NCBI RefSeq assembly: GCF_010548145.1
Contig: NZ_JAAGLN010000029.1
Location: 1-46,157 of the forward strand
Source: Streptomyces sp. SID10853
GTDB taxonomy: Bacteria; Actinomycetota; Actinomycetes; Streptomycetales; Streptomycetaceae
DNA length: 46,157 bases
Reading direction: 5' to 3'
Below the pieces are notes generated by a model that had not been told where the DNA came from, did no database searches, and saw only the letters and a list, made by a program, of their open reading frames with translations. Below, piece by piece: positions 34,491 through 41,608 of the stretch. Made by a program: the position numbers and the translations under genes. Position 1 is the first letter of the stretch. Each line of letters opens with the position of its first letter.

Positions 34491-35239
34491 GTGCCGTCCT
34501 TACTGCTGAGCATCGCGACGAACCCGTCGTATGCGGCGTCGAGGTCGGCCTCGTAACCGGCCGACAGGCTCATGGACTTGAGGGCCCGGCGCCCGGTCCC
34601 GGCGAGCGTTCCTGCGCGGGCCATGAGATCCGCGTACTCGGTGGTGCGGCGGTCGACGTCCGCAGCGGGCACCAGGTCCGCGATGACGCCGAGGTCCAGG
34701 AGCCGGCCCGCGTCGAAGGGGACTCCGGTCACCACGTTCAGGAGCGCCGGCTTGGGCGGCAGCGTGTGCAGGACGGGGACCTGAGCGATCATCGGCCAGC
34801 CCCCGCCGGCCACTTCGACCGTTCCCAGGCGGGTGCCGTCCGCCGCCACCGTGACATCGGCGAGCAGCGCAATGGAGAACCCCGAGGCGAGGGCGTCGCC
34901 CCGTACCGCGGCGATCACCGGCTTCCGCAGGGCGGGCACCAGCTTGAGGAGGCGGATCACCTCGGCCGCGAATCCGGTCGATGTGCCTGTCCTGCGCAGC
35001 TTCGCGAGATCGGCGCCGCCACAGAACGCGGTGGGCGATCCCGCGAGTACGACGACCGCGCAGGCGGGATCCGCTTCGGCGTCGAGCAGGGCCTCGTTGA
35101 TGGCGGCGGTGAGTTCGAGGTCGAGCAGGTTCGTGGTCCCGTTGTCCCACTCGATCCAGGTCGCGGTGGACCGCCGGACCGTGGTGACCCGGGGGTCGGA
35201 CGACGTCCCGGCGGTACCGGGTGCGGGTGACGCGGTCAT
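34487..35239 (-). CDS. Enoyl-CoA hydratase/isomerase-family protein
   Basis: A 250-residue crotonase-fold protein. SPTAFCGGADLAKLR and AVRGDALASGFSIALLADV form the two oxyanion-hole segments, and VEVAGGGWPM follows where many hydratases have the first catalytic Glu. The family covers hydratases, isomerases, C-C hydrolases and decarboxylases, so the reaction cannot be named. The start at 35239 overlaps the flavin reductase stop (ATGA). Third gene of module D. Confidence 0.85.
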   Translation of the reverse strand: MTASPAPGTAGTSSDPRVTTVRRSTATWIEWDNGTTNLLDLELTAAINEALLDAEADPACAVVVLAGSPTAFCGGADLAKLRRTGTSTGFAAEVIRLLKLVPALRKPVIAAVRGDALASGFSIALLADVTVAADGTRLGTVEVAGGGWPMIAQVPVLHTLPPKPALLNVVTGVPFDAGRLLDLGVIADLVPAADVDRRTTEYADLMARAGTLAGTGRRALKSMSLSAGYEADLDAAYDGFVAMLSSKDGT

Positions 35240-35802
35240 GAGGTGCTCCTGTCGTCGGGCCGGTCCGCCGCGGTGGCGGCCGCCGGCCGGAGAGGTGCGA
35301 ACGCGCCGAAGCCGCCCCGGAGGAACAGCAACGGCCTGTCGGGCGACTCCACTTCGAGTCCGTTGACCCGCCCCATGACCAGGTGGTGGTCCCCCGCGTC
35401 GTCGACGCGGTCGACCTCGCAGTCGATCCAGGCGACCGCGCCGTCCAGGATCGGGGCGCCCGACGGTGCGGGCCTCCACCGCAGACCCCTGAAGCGGTCC
35501 GGGCCGGGGCGGCTGAACGCCCCGCAGATCTCTTCCTGGTGCGCCCCGATCACGTCGACGCAGAAGCTTCCGTGCTCACGGATCGCGGGGAGGGTGCTGG
35601 ATGTCCTGGCCGGGAAGAAGGCGACCAGGGCGGGTTGGAGCGACACCGAGGTGAAGCTGCCGATGGTCATGCCGACCGGCTGCCGCTCGGCGTCGAGCGC
35701 CGTCACCACGGTGACTCCGGTCGGGTAGTGCCCCAGTACGTGGCGGAATTTGCGGGCCGAATCCACCGGTCCGGTCGCGGAGTTGACGAGTGTGGTGGTC
35801 AT
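35236..35802 (-). CDS. Flavin reductase, two-component monooxygenase partner
   Basis: A 188-residue FMN-binding split-barrel protein of the HpaC/HsaB type. FRHVLGHYPTGVTVVTA, VGMTIGSFTSVSLQPALVAF and HGSFCVDVIGAHQEEICGAFS are the standard blocks, and GVTVVTA and TSVSLQPAL surround the flavin site. It uses NAD(P)H to make free reduced flavin for the monooxygenase encoded 25 bases upstream (35827-37062). That adjacency is the normal layout of two-component systems. Confidence 0.93.
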   Translation of the reverse strand: MTTTLVNSATGPVDSARKFRHVLGHYPTGVTVVTALDAERQPVGMTIGSFTSVSLQPALVAFFPARTSSTLPAIREHGSFCVDVIGAHQEEICGAFSRPGPDRFRGLRWRPAPSGAPILDGAVAWIDCEVDRVDDAGDHHLVMGRVNGLEVESPDRPLLFLRGGFGAFAPLRPAAATAADRPDDRSTS

Positions 35803-35826
35803 GCTTGTACCTCCATGATCCGGCGG

Positions 35827-37062
35827 TCAGACCTGCACCGTGAGACCGCCGTCGGCGCCGAGGAGCAGCCGGCCGTAGACCTCCGCGGCGATGGCGGGTG
35901 TCGCGTGGACATGGCTGCCGGCCATCCCCACGTCCTGGAAGATCCGGCTGAGCGGGCTGGTCTCCAGGAAGCTGCCGGAGCCCGCCGCTTTGAGGAGCCG
36001 GTCGACGGCTTCGTGCACCAGCGTGACGACGGTCCCGGTGTCATTGCGGACCCGGGCGCGGGCCAGCTCGTCCGGGTAGTCGCCCGTGACGGCCGATCGG
36101 TCGATGTCCCGGCAGGACCGGTGGGCCAGCAGCTCGGCCGCGTCGACCTTCGAGAGAGCCTCGGCGACGGCGGTCTGGTGCACCGGCGAGTCCCTGGCCC
36201 GGGTGTAGACACTTCCGACCACGCCCTTGGAACGCAGCCGTTCGACCGCGAGGTCGAGTGCCGCCCTGCCGAGGCCCACCTGGATCGCTCCGAAGATGAC
36301 CGTTCCGGTGGGCAGGAACGGGGCCCGGGACCGTATGTCGGTGTCCCGCAGCTCGGTGGCGTAGTCACCGGCGACCAGGTCGTCGAAGTACTGGATCCGG
36401 TGATCGGGGACGAAGACCTCGTCGATCACGACCGTGTCGCTTCCGGTGCCCCGCATACCGACCGGGAACCAGGACCGCTCGATGCTCCACTGCCCGGGGT
36501 GGAAGAGCCCGACGGCCGCGCGGGACGAGCCGTCGTCCTGGGGAACCAGGAAGCCCGTGAGGGCGTGTGTCGCCGCGAAGGAGCCCGAGGCGTAGGGCCA
36601 GCGGCCCGAGACCAGCCAGCCGCCGTCGGCGCTCCTGGCGGTCGCTGACGGTGCGAGGATCGCGCAGCACCGGGCGTCGGGGTTGTCGCCCCAGATCTCG
36701 TCCTGGACCCGGACCGGCCAGGTGGTGGCGAACCAGTTGCCGATGTTGAGCAGCATCGCTGTCCAGGCTGTCGAACCGTCGCCGCGCGCCAGCCCAGCGA
36801 GGACGTCGACCAGGGTGCGGGAGTTGGCCCCATGGCCGCCGTAGCGGTGCGGCACGGTCAGTTTCAGCAGGCCCTGTTCCTCCAGCGCCCGGATCACATC
36901 GGGGACCACCCGGCCTTCCCGGGATCCCTCTTCGGCACGTTCACGGATCAGCGGCCGCAGGGCAGCGGCCCGTGCGACGAGGCCCGGGTCCGGTTCGGTA
37001 TCAGGGGATGTGCCCGCGGCCCGGGTGGGCACGGGCTCATTACTCAGGGTGGGGACTTTCAT
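35827..37062 (-). CDS. Acyl-CoA-dehydrogenase-like flavin monooxygenase
   Basis: A 411-residue protein of the acyl-CoA dehydrogenase fold in the HsaA/HpaB-like hydroxylase group. It has the N-terminal helices (VIRALEEQGLLKLTVPHRYGG), the GRWPYASGSFAATHALTGF beta domain, the SWFPVGMRGTGSDTVVIDEV segment, and a helical C-terminal domain ending LSRIFQDVGMAGSHVH. The Glu base of true acyl-CoA dehydrogenases is not evident. With the flavin reductase next to it, hydroxylation of an aromatic or N-heterocyclic substrate is the best prediction. First gene of the eight-gene operon; the ATG at 37062 has GGAG six bases upstream. Confidence 0.88.
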   Translation of the reverse strand: MKVPTLSNEPVPTRAAGTSPDTEPDPGLVARAAALRPLIRERAEEGSREGRVVPDVIRALEEQGLLKLTVPHRYGGHGANSRTLVDVLAGLARGDGSTAWTAMLLNIGNWFATTWPVRVQDEIWGDNPDARCCAILAPSATARSADGGWLVSGRWPYASGSFAATHALTGFLVPQDDGSSRAAVGLFHPGQWSIERSWFPVGMRGTGSDTVVIDEVFVPDHRIQYFDDLVAGDYATELRDTDIRSRAPFLPTGTVIFGAIQVGLGRAALDLAVERLRSKGVVGSVYTRARDSPVHQTAVAEALSKVDAAELLAHRSCRDIDRSAVTGDYPDELARARVRNDTGTVVTLVHEAVDRLLKAAGSGSFLETSPLSRIFQDVGMAGSHVHATPAIAAEVYGRLLLGADGGLTVQV

Positions 37063-37175
37063 CTGGAACTCCGATACGGGGAAGGAGCTGCGGCCCGAAA
37101 TCTCTGTTGCCTGGAGTCTGCGACGGGGTGAACAGGGGTGGCCATGGGCTGCGCGGCCAAGGCCGTACGGGGCTT

Positions 37176-37262
37176 TGTGCACCGTGCCGCGCACCATCCG
37201 CCCCGGCCGCACCACTTGGGCGCGCAGCACAGACGTGTCTCCGATGTGCGGCACTTTGCACA
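37176..37262. promoter_or_regulatory. Two inverted copies of an 18-bp operator-like element
   Basis: TGTGCACCGTGCCGCGCA lies on the plus strand at 37176-37193, and TGTGCAAAGTGCCGCACA on the minus strand at 37245-37262. They match at 15 of 18 positions and face each other with centres 69 bases apart. Each has inverted ends (TGTGC...GC(A/G)CA). The pair fills the middle of the 288-base spacer between PucR and the eight-gene operon and may allow DNA looping. Confidence 0.6.
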
Positions 37263-37350
37263 GACGCGTGACCGCGCTGGTGACCCCGGCGGGCGAGTGA
37301 GTCACAGTGTCCGGAGACCCTCAGCGCACGGGACGGGGTGGCGGAGACAG

Positions 37351-38658
37351 GTGGCAGCGGAGATGGACCACACGTGGGTGAGGGAGCTCTCGGCCGGGAG
37401 TCCCGAGGACGGTGTCACGTCACTCGGGACCCGGCACCGGGCGTCATCCGTGATCGGTGAGAACGCGACGGCGTGGGCCGTCACCGCGGGGCGCCGGATG
37501 GCCGACTACATCCTCGAAACCCTGGTGGACTGGCCCGGCGACCACTCCGACGGGGAGGCCGAGGCGCTGCGCCGGGCCACCGAGGCCAGCACGCTCGACA
37601 CCCTCACCGCACTGGTCGCGGGCGACCGGAACGTGCTGGCGCAGTCGGCCGAACCCCTGCAGAACGTCTCCTACTACGTACGTCACGGCATCCCGCTCGA
37701 CGAAGTGGTCCGTAATGTGCACGCCGGCCAGGAGTTCCTCACCCAGGAACTGCTCGGCTGCGTCGAGGCCCTCGTCCCCGAGGAGTCGCGGATGCGGGTG
37801 GTGAAGGAGATGACCCGGGTGGTCATCGAGTCCTGGTCGCTGTTCGCCAGGAACATCTCCGTCCAGTACGCGGACGAGTACGAGCGCTGGTCCAGGAGCC
37901 GCGACGGCGTCACCGCGCGGCTGATCCGCCGCATCATCAACGGTGTCCGGGTCGACCGGGCGGAGGCGGCACGCGAGCTGGGGCACGAGCTGGACCAGAG
38001 CCATGCGGGACTCGTGCTGTGGCTGGCCGGGGTGGACGTCGACAGCGCCCGCGCCTTCGACTTCGGTGCGGTCGCACGGGAGATAGCCGCCGTGTCGCTG
38101 AGCGGTCACCACCCCCTGGTCGTCATGCGGGGGTTCTCGCAGGCGGACGTGTGGCTCGGCTCACCCGACGCGGCCGTCGCCGACCGGCTGCGGGACCACG
38201 GGGCGTGGCCGTCCCCGCTGCGCATCGCGGTCGGCAGGCCGGGCAGCGGACTGCCCGGTTTCCGGTCGACGTACCAGGAGGCCAAGGCGGCCCAGCACGT
38301 GGCCCGGCTCTCCCGGACCAGGAACGCTGTCACGGCGTACGAGGATGTCCGGCTCGTTTCACTGCTGGCCGCGGATGCCGAGCGCGCCGGGGCCTTCGTC
38401 CGCTCGGTCCTCGGGCCGCTGACCGCGCAGGACGAGCGGACCGTCGAACTGCGCAGGACCCTGGCGGCCCACATCGACGCCAACGGAAGCATCGCGCTCA
38501 CCTCCCGGGCGCTCCACACGCACCGCAACACCGTGACCTACCGCCTGCGCCGGATCGACCAACTGCTGGGCGAGAAGCGCAACAACACCGAACTGCGCTG
38601 CGCTCTCGAACTCGCGGCGTGTCTGCCCTCCGCGGTGCTCGCTCCGCCTCACCCCTGA
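37351..38658 (+). CDS. PucR/CdaR-type transcriptional regulator (module D)
   Basis: A 435-residue regulator without the PucR sensor of the copy at 16972. It starts with an RsbRD/CdaR-like helical domain (ATAWAVTAGRRMADYILETL...LDEVVRNVHAGQEFL), then a GGDEF-like middle domain, and ends with the HTH_30 motif HIDANGSIALTSRALHTHRN followed by VTYRLRRIDQLLG. I start it at GTG 37351 because GGAG lies four bases upstream; an ATG at 37363 is the alternative. It is divergent from the eight-gene operon with a paired operator between them, and is its probable regulator. Confidence 0.88.
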   Translation: MAAEMDHTWVRELSAGSPEDGVTSLGTRHRASSVIGENATAWAVTAGRRMADYILETLVDWPGDHSDGEAEALRRATEASTLDTLTALVAGDRNVLAQSAEPLQNVSYYVRHGIPLDEVVRNVHAGQEFLTQELLGCVEALVPEESRMRVVKEMTRVVIESWSLFARNISVQYADEYERWSRSRDGVTARLIRRIINGVRVDRAEAARELGHELDQSHAGLVLWLAGVDVDSARAFDFGAVAREIAAVSLSGHHPLVVMRGFSQADVWLGSPDAAVADRLRDHGAWPSPLRIAVGRPGSGLPGFRSTYQEAKAAQHVARLSRTRNAVTAYEDVRLVSLLAADAERAGAFVRSVLGPLTAQDERTVELRRTLAAHIDANGSIALTSRALHTHRNTVTYRLRRIDQLLGEKRNNTELRCALELAACLPSAVLAPPHP

Positions 38659-38773
38659 ACCTGGTACGACGGGCCGCGGCCCCGCCCCACCAGCCCGTCT
38701 CACTCCGCGGACGGCGTCTCACAAAATGGAACGCGGTGTTCCCATACGCTCGGCGCCGCATAAGGTGGGACGC

Positions 38774-38857
38774 ATGTTCGGACCCGCTCGCCGACTGGCG
38801 CTCGCACTCTTCGCGGCAACGCCGTGGAGTGTCGACGACGCGCTCTGTCGCCGCTGA
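38774..38857 (+). CDS. Possible 27-aa leader peptide before YeeE/YedE gene
   Basis: A tiny frame with a good ribosome-binding site (AAGGTGGGA five to six bases before the ATG) encodes 27 residues that start MFGPARRLALALF and end DDALCRR. It stops 68 bases before the TTG of a sulfur-compound transporter gene. Streptomyces have short Arg/Cys-containing leader peptides upstream of sulfur-assimilation genes, thought to sense cysteine supply through ribosome stalling; the closing Leu-Cys-Arg-Arg fits that pattern loosely. No attenuator hairpin was worked out. Confidence 0.4.
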   Translation: MFGPARRLALALFAATPWSVDDALCRR

Positions 38858-38925
38858 CGTACGACCGGGCCTCCCTCTCTGGCCCGTACGCCGGTCCGCC
38901 TCCCCCTCCAGTCCCGGAGAACCCC

Positions 38926-40206
38926 TTGACTACCGCTCCTCCTGCCGGGGCGCCGCCCCGAGCTGCCTTGCTCGCTCCGCTCCCGACGTCCGTACCGGCC
39001 CCCGAGGCCGAGCCCGCCCCCCGGGTACGGCGGACACCGCTCGCCGTCGCCGCCGTGGTCGGTGTGGCACTCAGCGCCTATGTGTTCGCGGCGCACGGGG
39101 CGAAGCCGGGCGTCCTGCTGCTGCTCGGCATCGGTCTCGGCTTCGCGCTCTTCCACTCACGGTTCGGCTTCACCTCGGCCTGGCGCCAGCTGGTCGCCGT
39201 CGGCAACGGCACCGGGCTCCGCGCCCACACCCTGCTGCTCGGTGTGACGGCGACCCTCTTCGCGCTGGTCATCGGTACCAGTACCGGACTGTTCGGTTCG
39301 GCGCCCGCGCCGAGCGCGGGACCTCTCGGCGTCGGTCTGCTCGTGGGGGCGTTCCTGTTCGCCATCGGCATGCAACTCGGCGGCGCGTGCGCCTCGGGGA
39401 CACTCTTCGCCGTCGGCTCCGGCCAGAGCGCGATCGTCCTCACTCTCTTCGGTTTCATCGTCGGATCGACGCTGGCCGCTTGGCAGTTCGGGCTGTGGAG
39501 CGATCTCCCGGCTCTCGACCCGTTCGTGCTCTCCGACCATGTGGGCTGGTTCGGCTCCTGGGCCGTGACCATCGCGGTGCTCGCCGTCATCTGGCTGATC
39601 AGCCGCACCGTCCAGAAGCGCCGCAACCCGCCCCCGGTCGGGGCCCCGCCGTCCGCGCGCGGCACTCTGGCCCGTACGGTGCGCGGCTCCTGGCCGCTCG
39701 CCGCGGGCGCCGTGGTGCTCGCGCTGCTGGGCGCGGGGGTGCTGATGGTGTCGGGTGGCGCCTGGGGTATCACCAGCGCCTTCGCCCTGTGGGGGTCCAA
39801 GGCGGTGGAAGCCGTCGGCGGCTCCCCGGCGAACTGGGCCTTCTGGCGGCAGCCGGGGAGCGCGGCCCAGCTGTCCGGCCCCGTACTCACCGACAAGACG
39901 AGCCTCACGGACATCGGCATCATGATCGGCGCCGCGGTCGCCGCGGCCGCCGGCGGAGTCTGGAAGCTGCACCGCGCCATCCCGGCCCGCACGGCTCTCG
40001 CCGCCGTGCTCGGCGGCATCCTGATGGGCATCGGTGCCCGGATGGCCGGCGGCTGCAACATCGGCGCCTACCTCGCGGGCATCGCGTCCGGTTCGCTGCA
40101 CGGGTGGGTCTGGGGTGCGGTCGCCATCCTCGGCACATGGGCGGGGCTGCGGCTGCGTCCGCTGTTCGGCCTCGGCAACCCGAAGCCGACGGACAGCGTC
40201 TGCTGA
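38926..40206 (+). CDS. YeeE/YedE-family sulfur-compound transporter
   Basis: A 426-residue integral membrane protein with about ten to twelve helices after a Pro/Ala-rich N-terminal tail. The repeated half motifs with conserved Cys are clear: GMQLGGACASGTLFAVGSG in the first half and GARMAGGCNIGAYLAGIAS in the second, as in thiosulfate-uptake protein TsuA. It is likely to import thiosulfate or another reduced sulfur species. The TTG at 38926 has GGAGA seven bases upstream. No TusA-like partner is next to it. Transcription ends at a 12-bp hairpin. Confidence 0.9.
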   Translation: MTTAPPAGAPPRAALLAPLPTSVPAPEAEPAPRVRRTPLAVAAVVGVALSAYVFAAHGAKPGVLLLLGIGLGFALFHSRFGFTSAWRQLVAVGNGTGLRAHTLLLGVTATLFALVIGTSTGLFGSAPAPSAGPLGVGLLVGAFLFAIGMQLGGACASGTLFAVGSGQSAIVLTLFGFIVGSTLAAWQFGLWSDLPALDPFVLSDHVGWFGSWAVTIAVLAVIWLISRTVQKRRNPPPVGAPPSARGTLARTVRGSWPLAAGAVVLALLGAGVLMVSGGAWGITSAFALWGSKAVEAVGGSPANWAFWRQPGSAAQLSGPVLTDKTSLTDIGIMIGAAVAAAAGGVWKLHRAIPARTALAAVLGGILMGIGARMAGGCNIGAYLAGIASGSLHGWVWGAVAILGTWAGLRLRPLFGLGNPKPTDSVC

Positions 40207-40228
40207 CACCGCCCCACCCCACCGGCCC

Positions 40229-40270
40229 ACAGGCGGCCGGGCTCCGCTTCCACGGGGTCCGGCCGCCTGT
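40229..40270. terminator. Terminator hairpin after YeeE/YedE gene
   Basis: ACAGGCGGCCGG (40229-40240) and CCGGCCGCCTGT (40259-40270) form a perfect 12-bp stem with an 18-base loop, 23 bases past the stop codon. The next gene is convergent, so it may serve both. Confidence 0.75.
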
Positions 40271-40365
40271 CCGCTTGTCCACTTGTAACGAGTGGCGCCT
40301 GTGCGGTTGCACCGCTCGTACGGTCGTCGGGCTTCGGTGCGTGAGCCGCGTCCGGCGACCCCGGC

Positions 40366-40815
40366 TCAGCGGATACCGGTGACCCGGTGCTCCTTGAGCG
40401 CGGCGCAGTTGGAGTTGTCCACCGACACGTACACGTTGTCGATGGTGCCGCCCCAGCTCACGCAGTGGCCCTTGCCGTAGACGTAGGCCGGACCCGCGTA
40501 GGAGGTGTAGTTGCCGTCGTCGCCGGCCGAAGTGCCGGTGTCCGGGACGTAGATGAAGGTGGACACGTACGTGGCCTTGCCCGGGTTGGACCGGATGGTC
40601 GCGACGCAGTTCTTGCCGTTGGAGGAGTCGTACGTCAGGTAGACGGTCCCCAGCGAGCCGATGGGCGCCGAGTTCACGGTCTTGTAGGCACTGCCGCAGA
40701 CGCCCTGCGGTGTGACATTGGGTGCGGCGGAGGCGGTTGTACCGAGCGCGGTCGTAGCGCCCACCGCCAGAGCGGTCAGCGCCCCGGCGGCCACGAGAGT
40801 GCGCGTGATCCCCAT
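40366..40815 (-). CDS. SapA-like secreted protein
   Basis: A 149-residue exported protein. The signal peptide ends near TTASA (residue 30). The mature part has GVCGSAYKTVNSAPIGSLG, VYLTYDSSNGKNCVATIRS, YAGPAYVYGKGHCVSWGG and SNCAALKEHRV, with four Cys likely paired in two disulfides. These blocks resemble spore-associated protein A and related secreted proteins of Streptomyces, whose function is unknown. AGGGGGAAAT precedes the ATG. Confidence 0.7.
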   Translation of the reverse strand: MGITRTLVAAGALTALAVGATTALGTTASAAPNVTPQGVCGSAYKTVNSAPIGSLGTVYLTYDSSNGKNCVATIRSNPGKATYVSTFIYVPDTGTSAGDDGNYTSYAGPAYVYGKGHCVSWGGTIDNVYVSVDNSNCAALKEHRVTGIR

Positions 40816-40922
40816 ATTTCCCCCTTGCGTGTACGAGAGTGGTTTTGCTCCCACCTGATGTGACCCTCGAACAACGCGGATAGTTGTACCGGGTTCGCGA
40901 CGAGGCGCTCTCCGGTCCCGCG

Positions 40923-41501
40923 TCAAGGGTGCTCGGACGTCAGATAGCGCTGGACCGTCGGGGCGAGCCAGGCGACGATCTCGTCACGGGACATCGCGAC
41001 CGCGGGCCCGATACGCAGCACATACCGGGCGAGGGCCATGCCCAGGATCTGCGACGCGACGAGCGCCGCGCGGCGCGGGGCGTCGGCGGGGTCGGGACAC
41101 ACACCGGCGGCCACCGGTCCGAGCTGTTCGGCGAAGACCGCCCGCATCCGCTCGGCTCCCGCTTCGTTGGTGACGCCGACCCTCAGCAGGCCGGTCAGCA
41201 CCTCGTCCCGCTCCCAGCGGTCCAGGAAGTGCCCGACGAGAACCGCGCCGATGTGCCGCCCGGACAGCGCGCCGGGGCCGGGCAGCCGCAGATCGATGGT
41301 GGACGCCGCGGCGAACAGCCCTTCCTTGGAGCCGAAGTAGCGCATCACCATCGACGGGTCGATGCGCGCGTCGCGGGCGATGGCCCTGATCGTGGCGCGT
41401 TCGTATCCGTCGGCGGCGAACCGCTCCCTGGCTGCTTCGAGGATCGCCGCCTTGGTGACGGCGGCCGACCGGCGCGGGGCGGAGGGGACCGGAGCTGACA
41501 T
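40923..41501 (-). CDS. TetR-family transcriptional repressor
   Basis: A 192-residue regulator. The N-terminal HTH reads ILEAARERFAADGYERATIR and then AIARDARIDPSMVMRYFGSK (about residues 20-58), the typical TetR DNA-binding domain. The C-terminal domain with LTGLLRVGVTNEAGAERMR should bind the inducer. It is divergent from a flavin monooxygenase gene over a spacer with four 14-bp operator copies, the first starting two bases from its own start codon. This is the classic self-repressed regulator/enzyme arrangement, so the monooxygenase substrate is probably the inducer. Confidence 0.93.
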   Translation of the reverse strand: MSAPVPSAPRRSAAVTKAAILEAARERFAADGYERATIRAIARDARIDPSMVMRYFGSKEGLFAAASTIDLRLPGPGALSGRHIGAVLVGHFLDRWERDEVLTGLLRVGVTNEAGAERMRAVFAEQLGPVAAGVCPDPADAPRRAALVASQILGMALARYVLRIGPAVAMSRDEIVAWLAPTVQRYLTSEHP

Positions 41502-41502
41502 A

Positions 41503-41586
41503 CCAACAAGCGTAGGCCAACAAGAGTTGACATGCCAGACCGCCCCGCCCTAACCTTGCCAACAAGCGTTGACCAACAGGCGTTGG
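41503..41586. promoter_or_regulatory. Four-copy 14-bp TetR operator
   Basis: CCAACAAGCGTAGG (41503-41516) and CCAACAAGAGTTGA (41517-41530) form one tandem pair; CCAACAAGCGTTGA (41559-41572) and CCAACAGGCGTTGG (41573-41586) form the other. Consensus is CCAAC(A)(A/G)GCGTTGG, and the last copy is the best palindrome (CCAAC-AGGC-GTTGG). The pairs flank the monooxygenase promoter: one covers the -35 box, the other lies between the -10 box and the coding region. Confidence 0.75.
41527..41556 (+). promoter_or_regulatory. Promoter of flavin monooxygenase gene
   Basis: TTGACA (41527-41532) and TAACCT (41551-41556) are separated by 18 bases, a good vegetative-sigma promoter by Streptomyces standards. 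The -35 overlaps the second operator copy, which fits TetR repression. Confidence 0.6.
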
Positions 41587-41608
41587 CATGTGCGATTCGG
41601 AGGCCGCC

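Noticed and set aside
12454..38658. Antibiotic biosynthetic gene cluster
   Set aside because: No PKS, NRPS, terpene cyclase, RiPP precursor or glycosyltransferase gene. The enzymes fit catabolism better.
38019..40382. 787-codon forward open frame across PucR and YeeE genes
   Set aside because: Arg/Gly-rich composition without domains. It overlaps two well-supported genes in other frames and is a by-product of high GC content.
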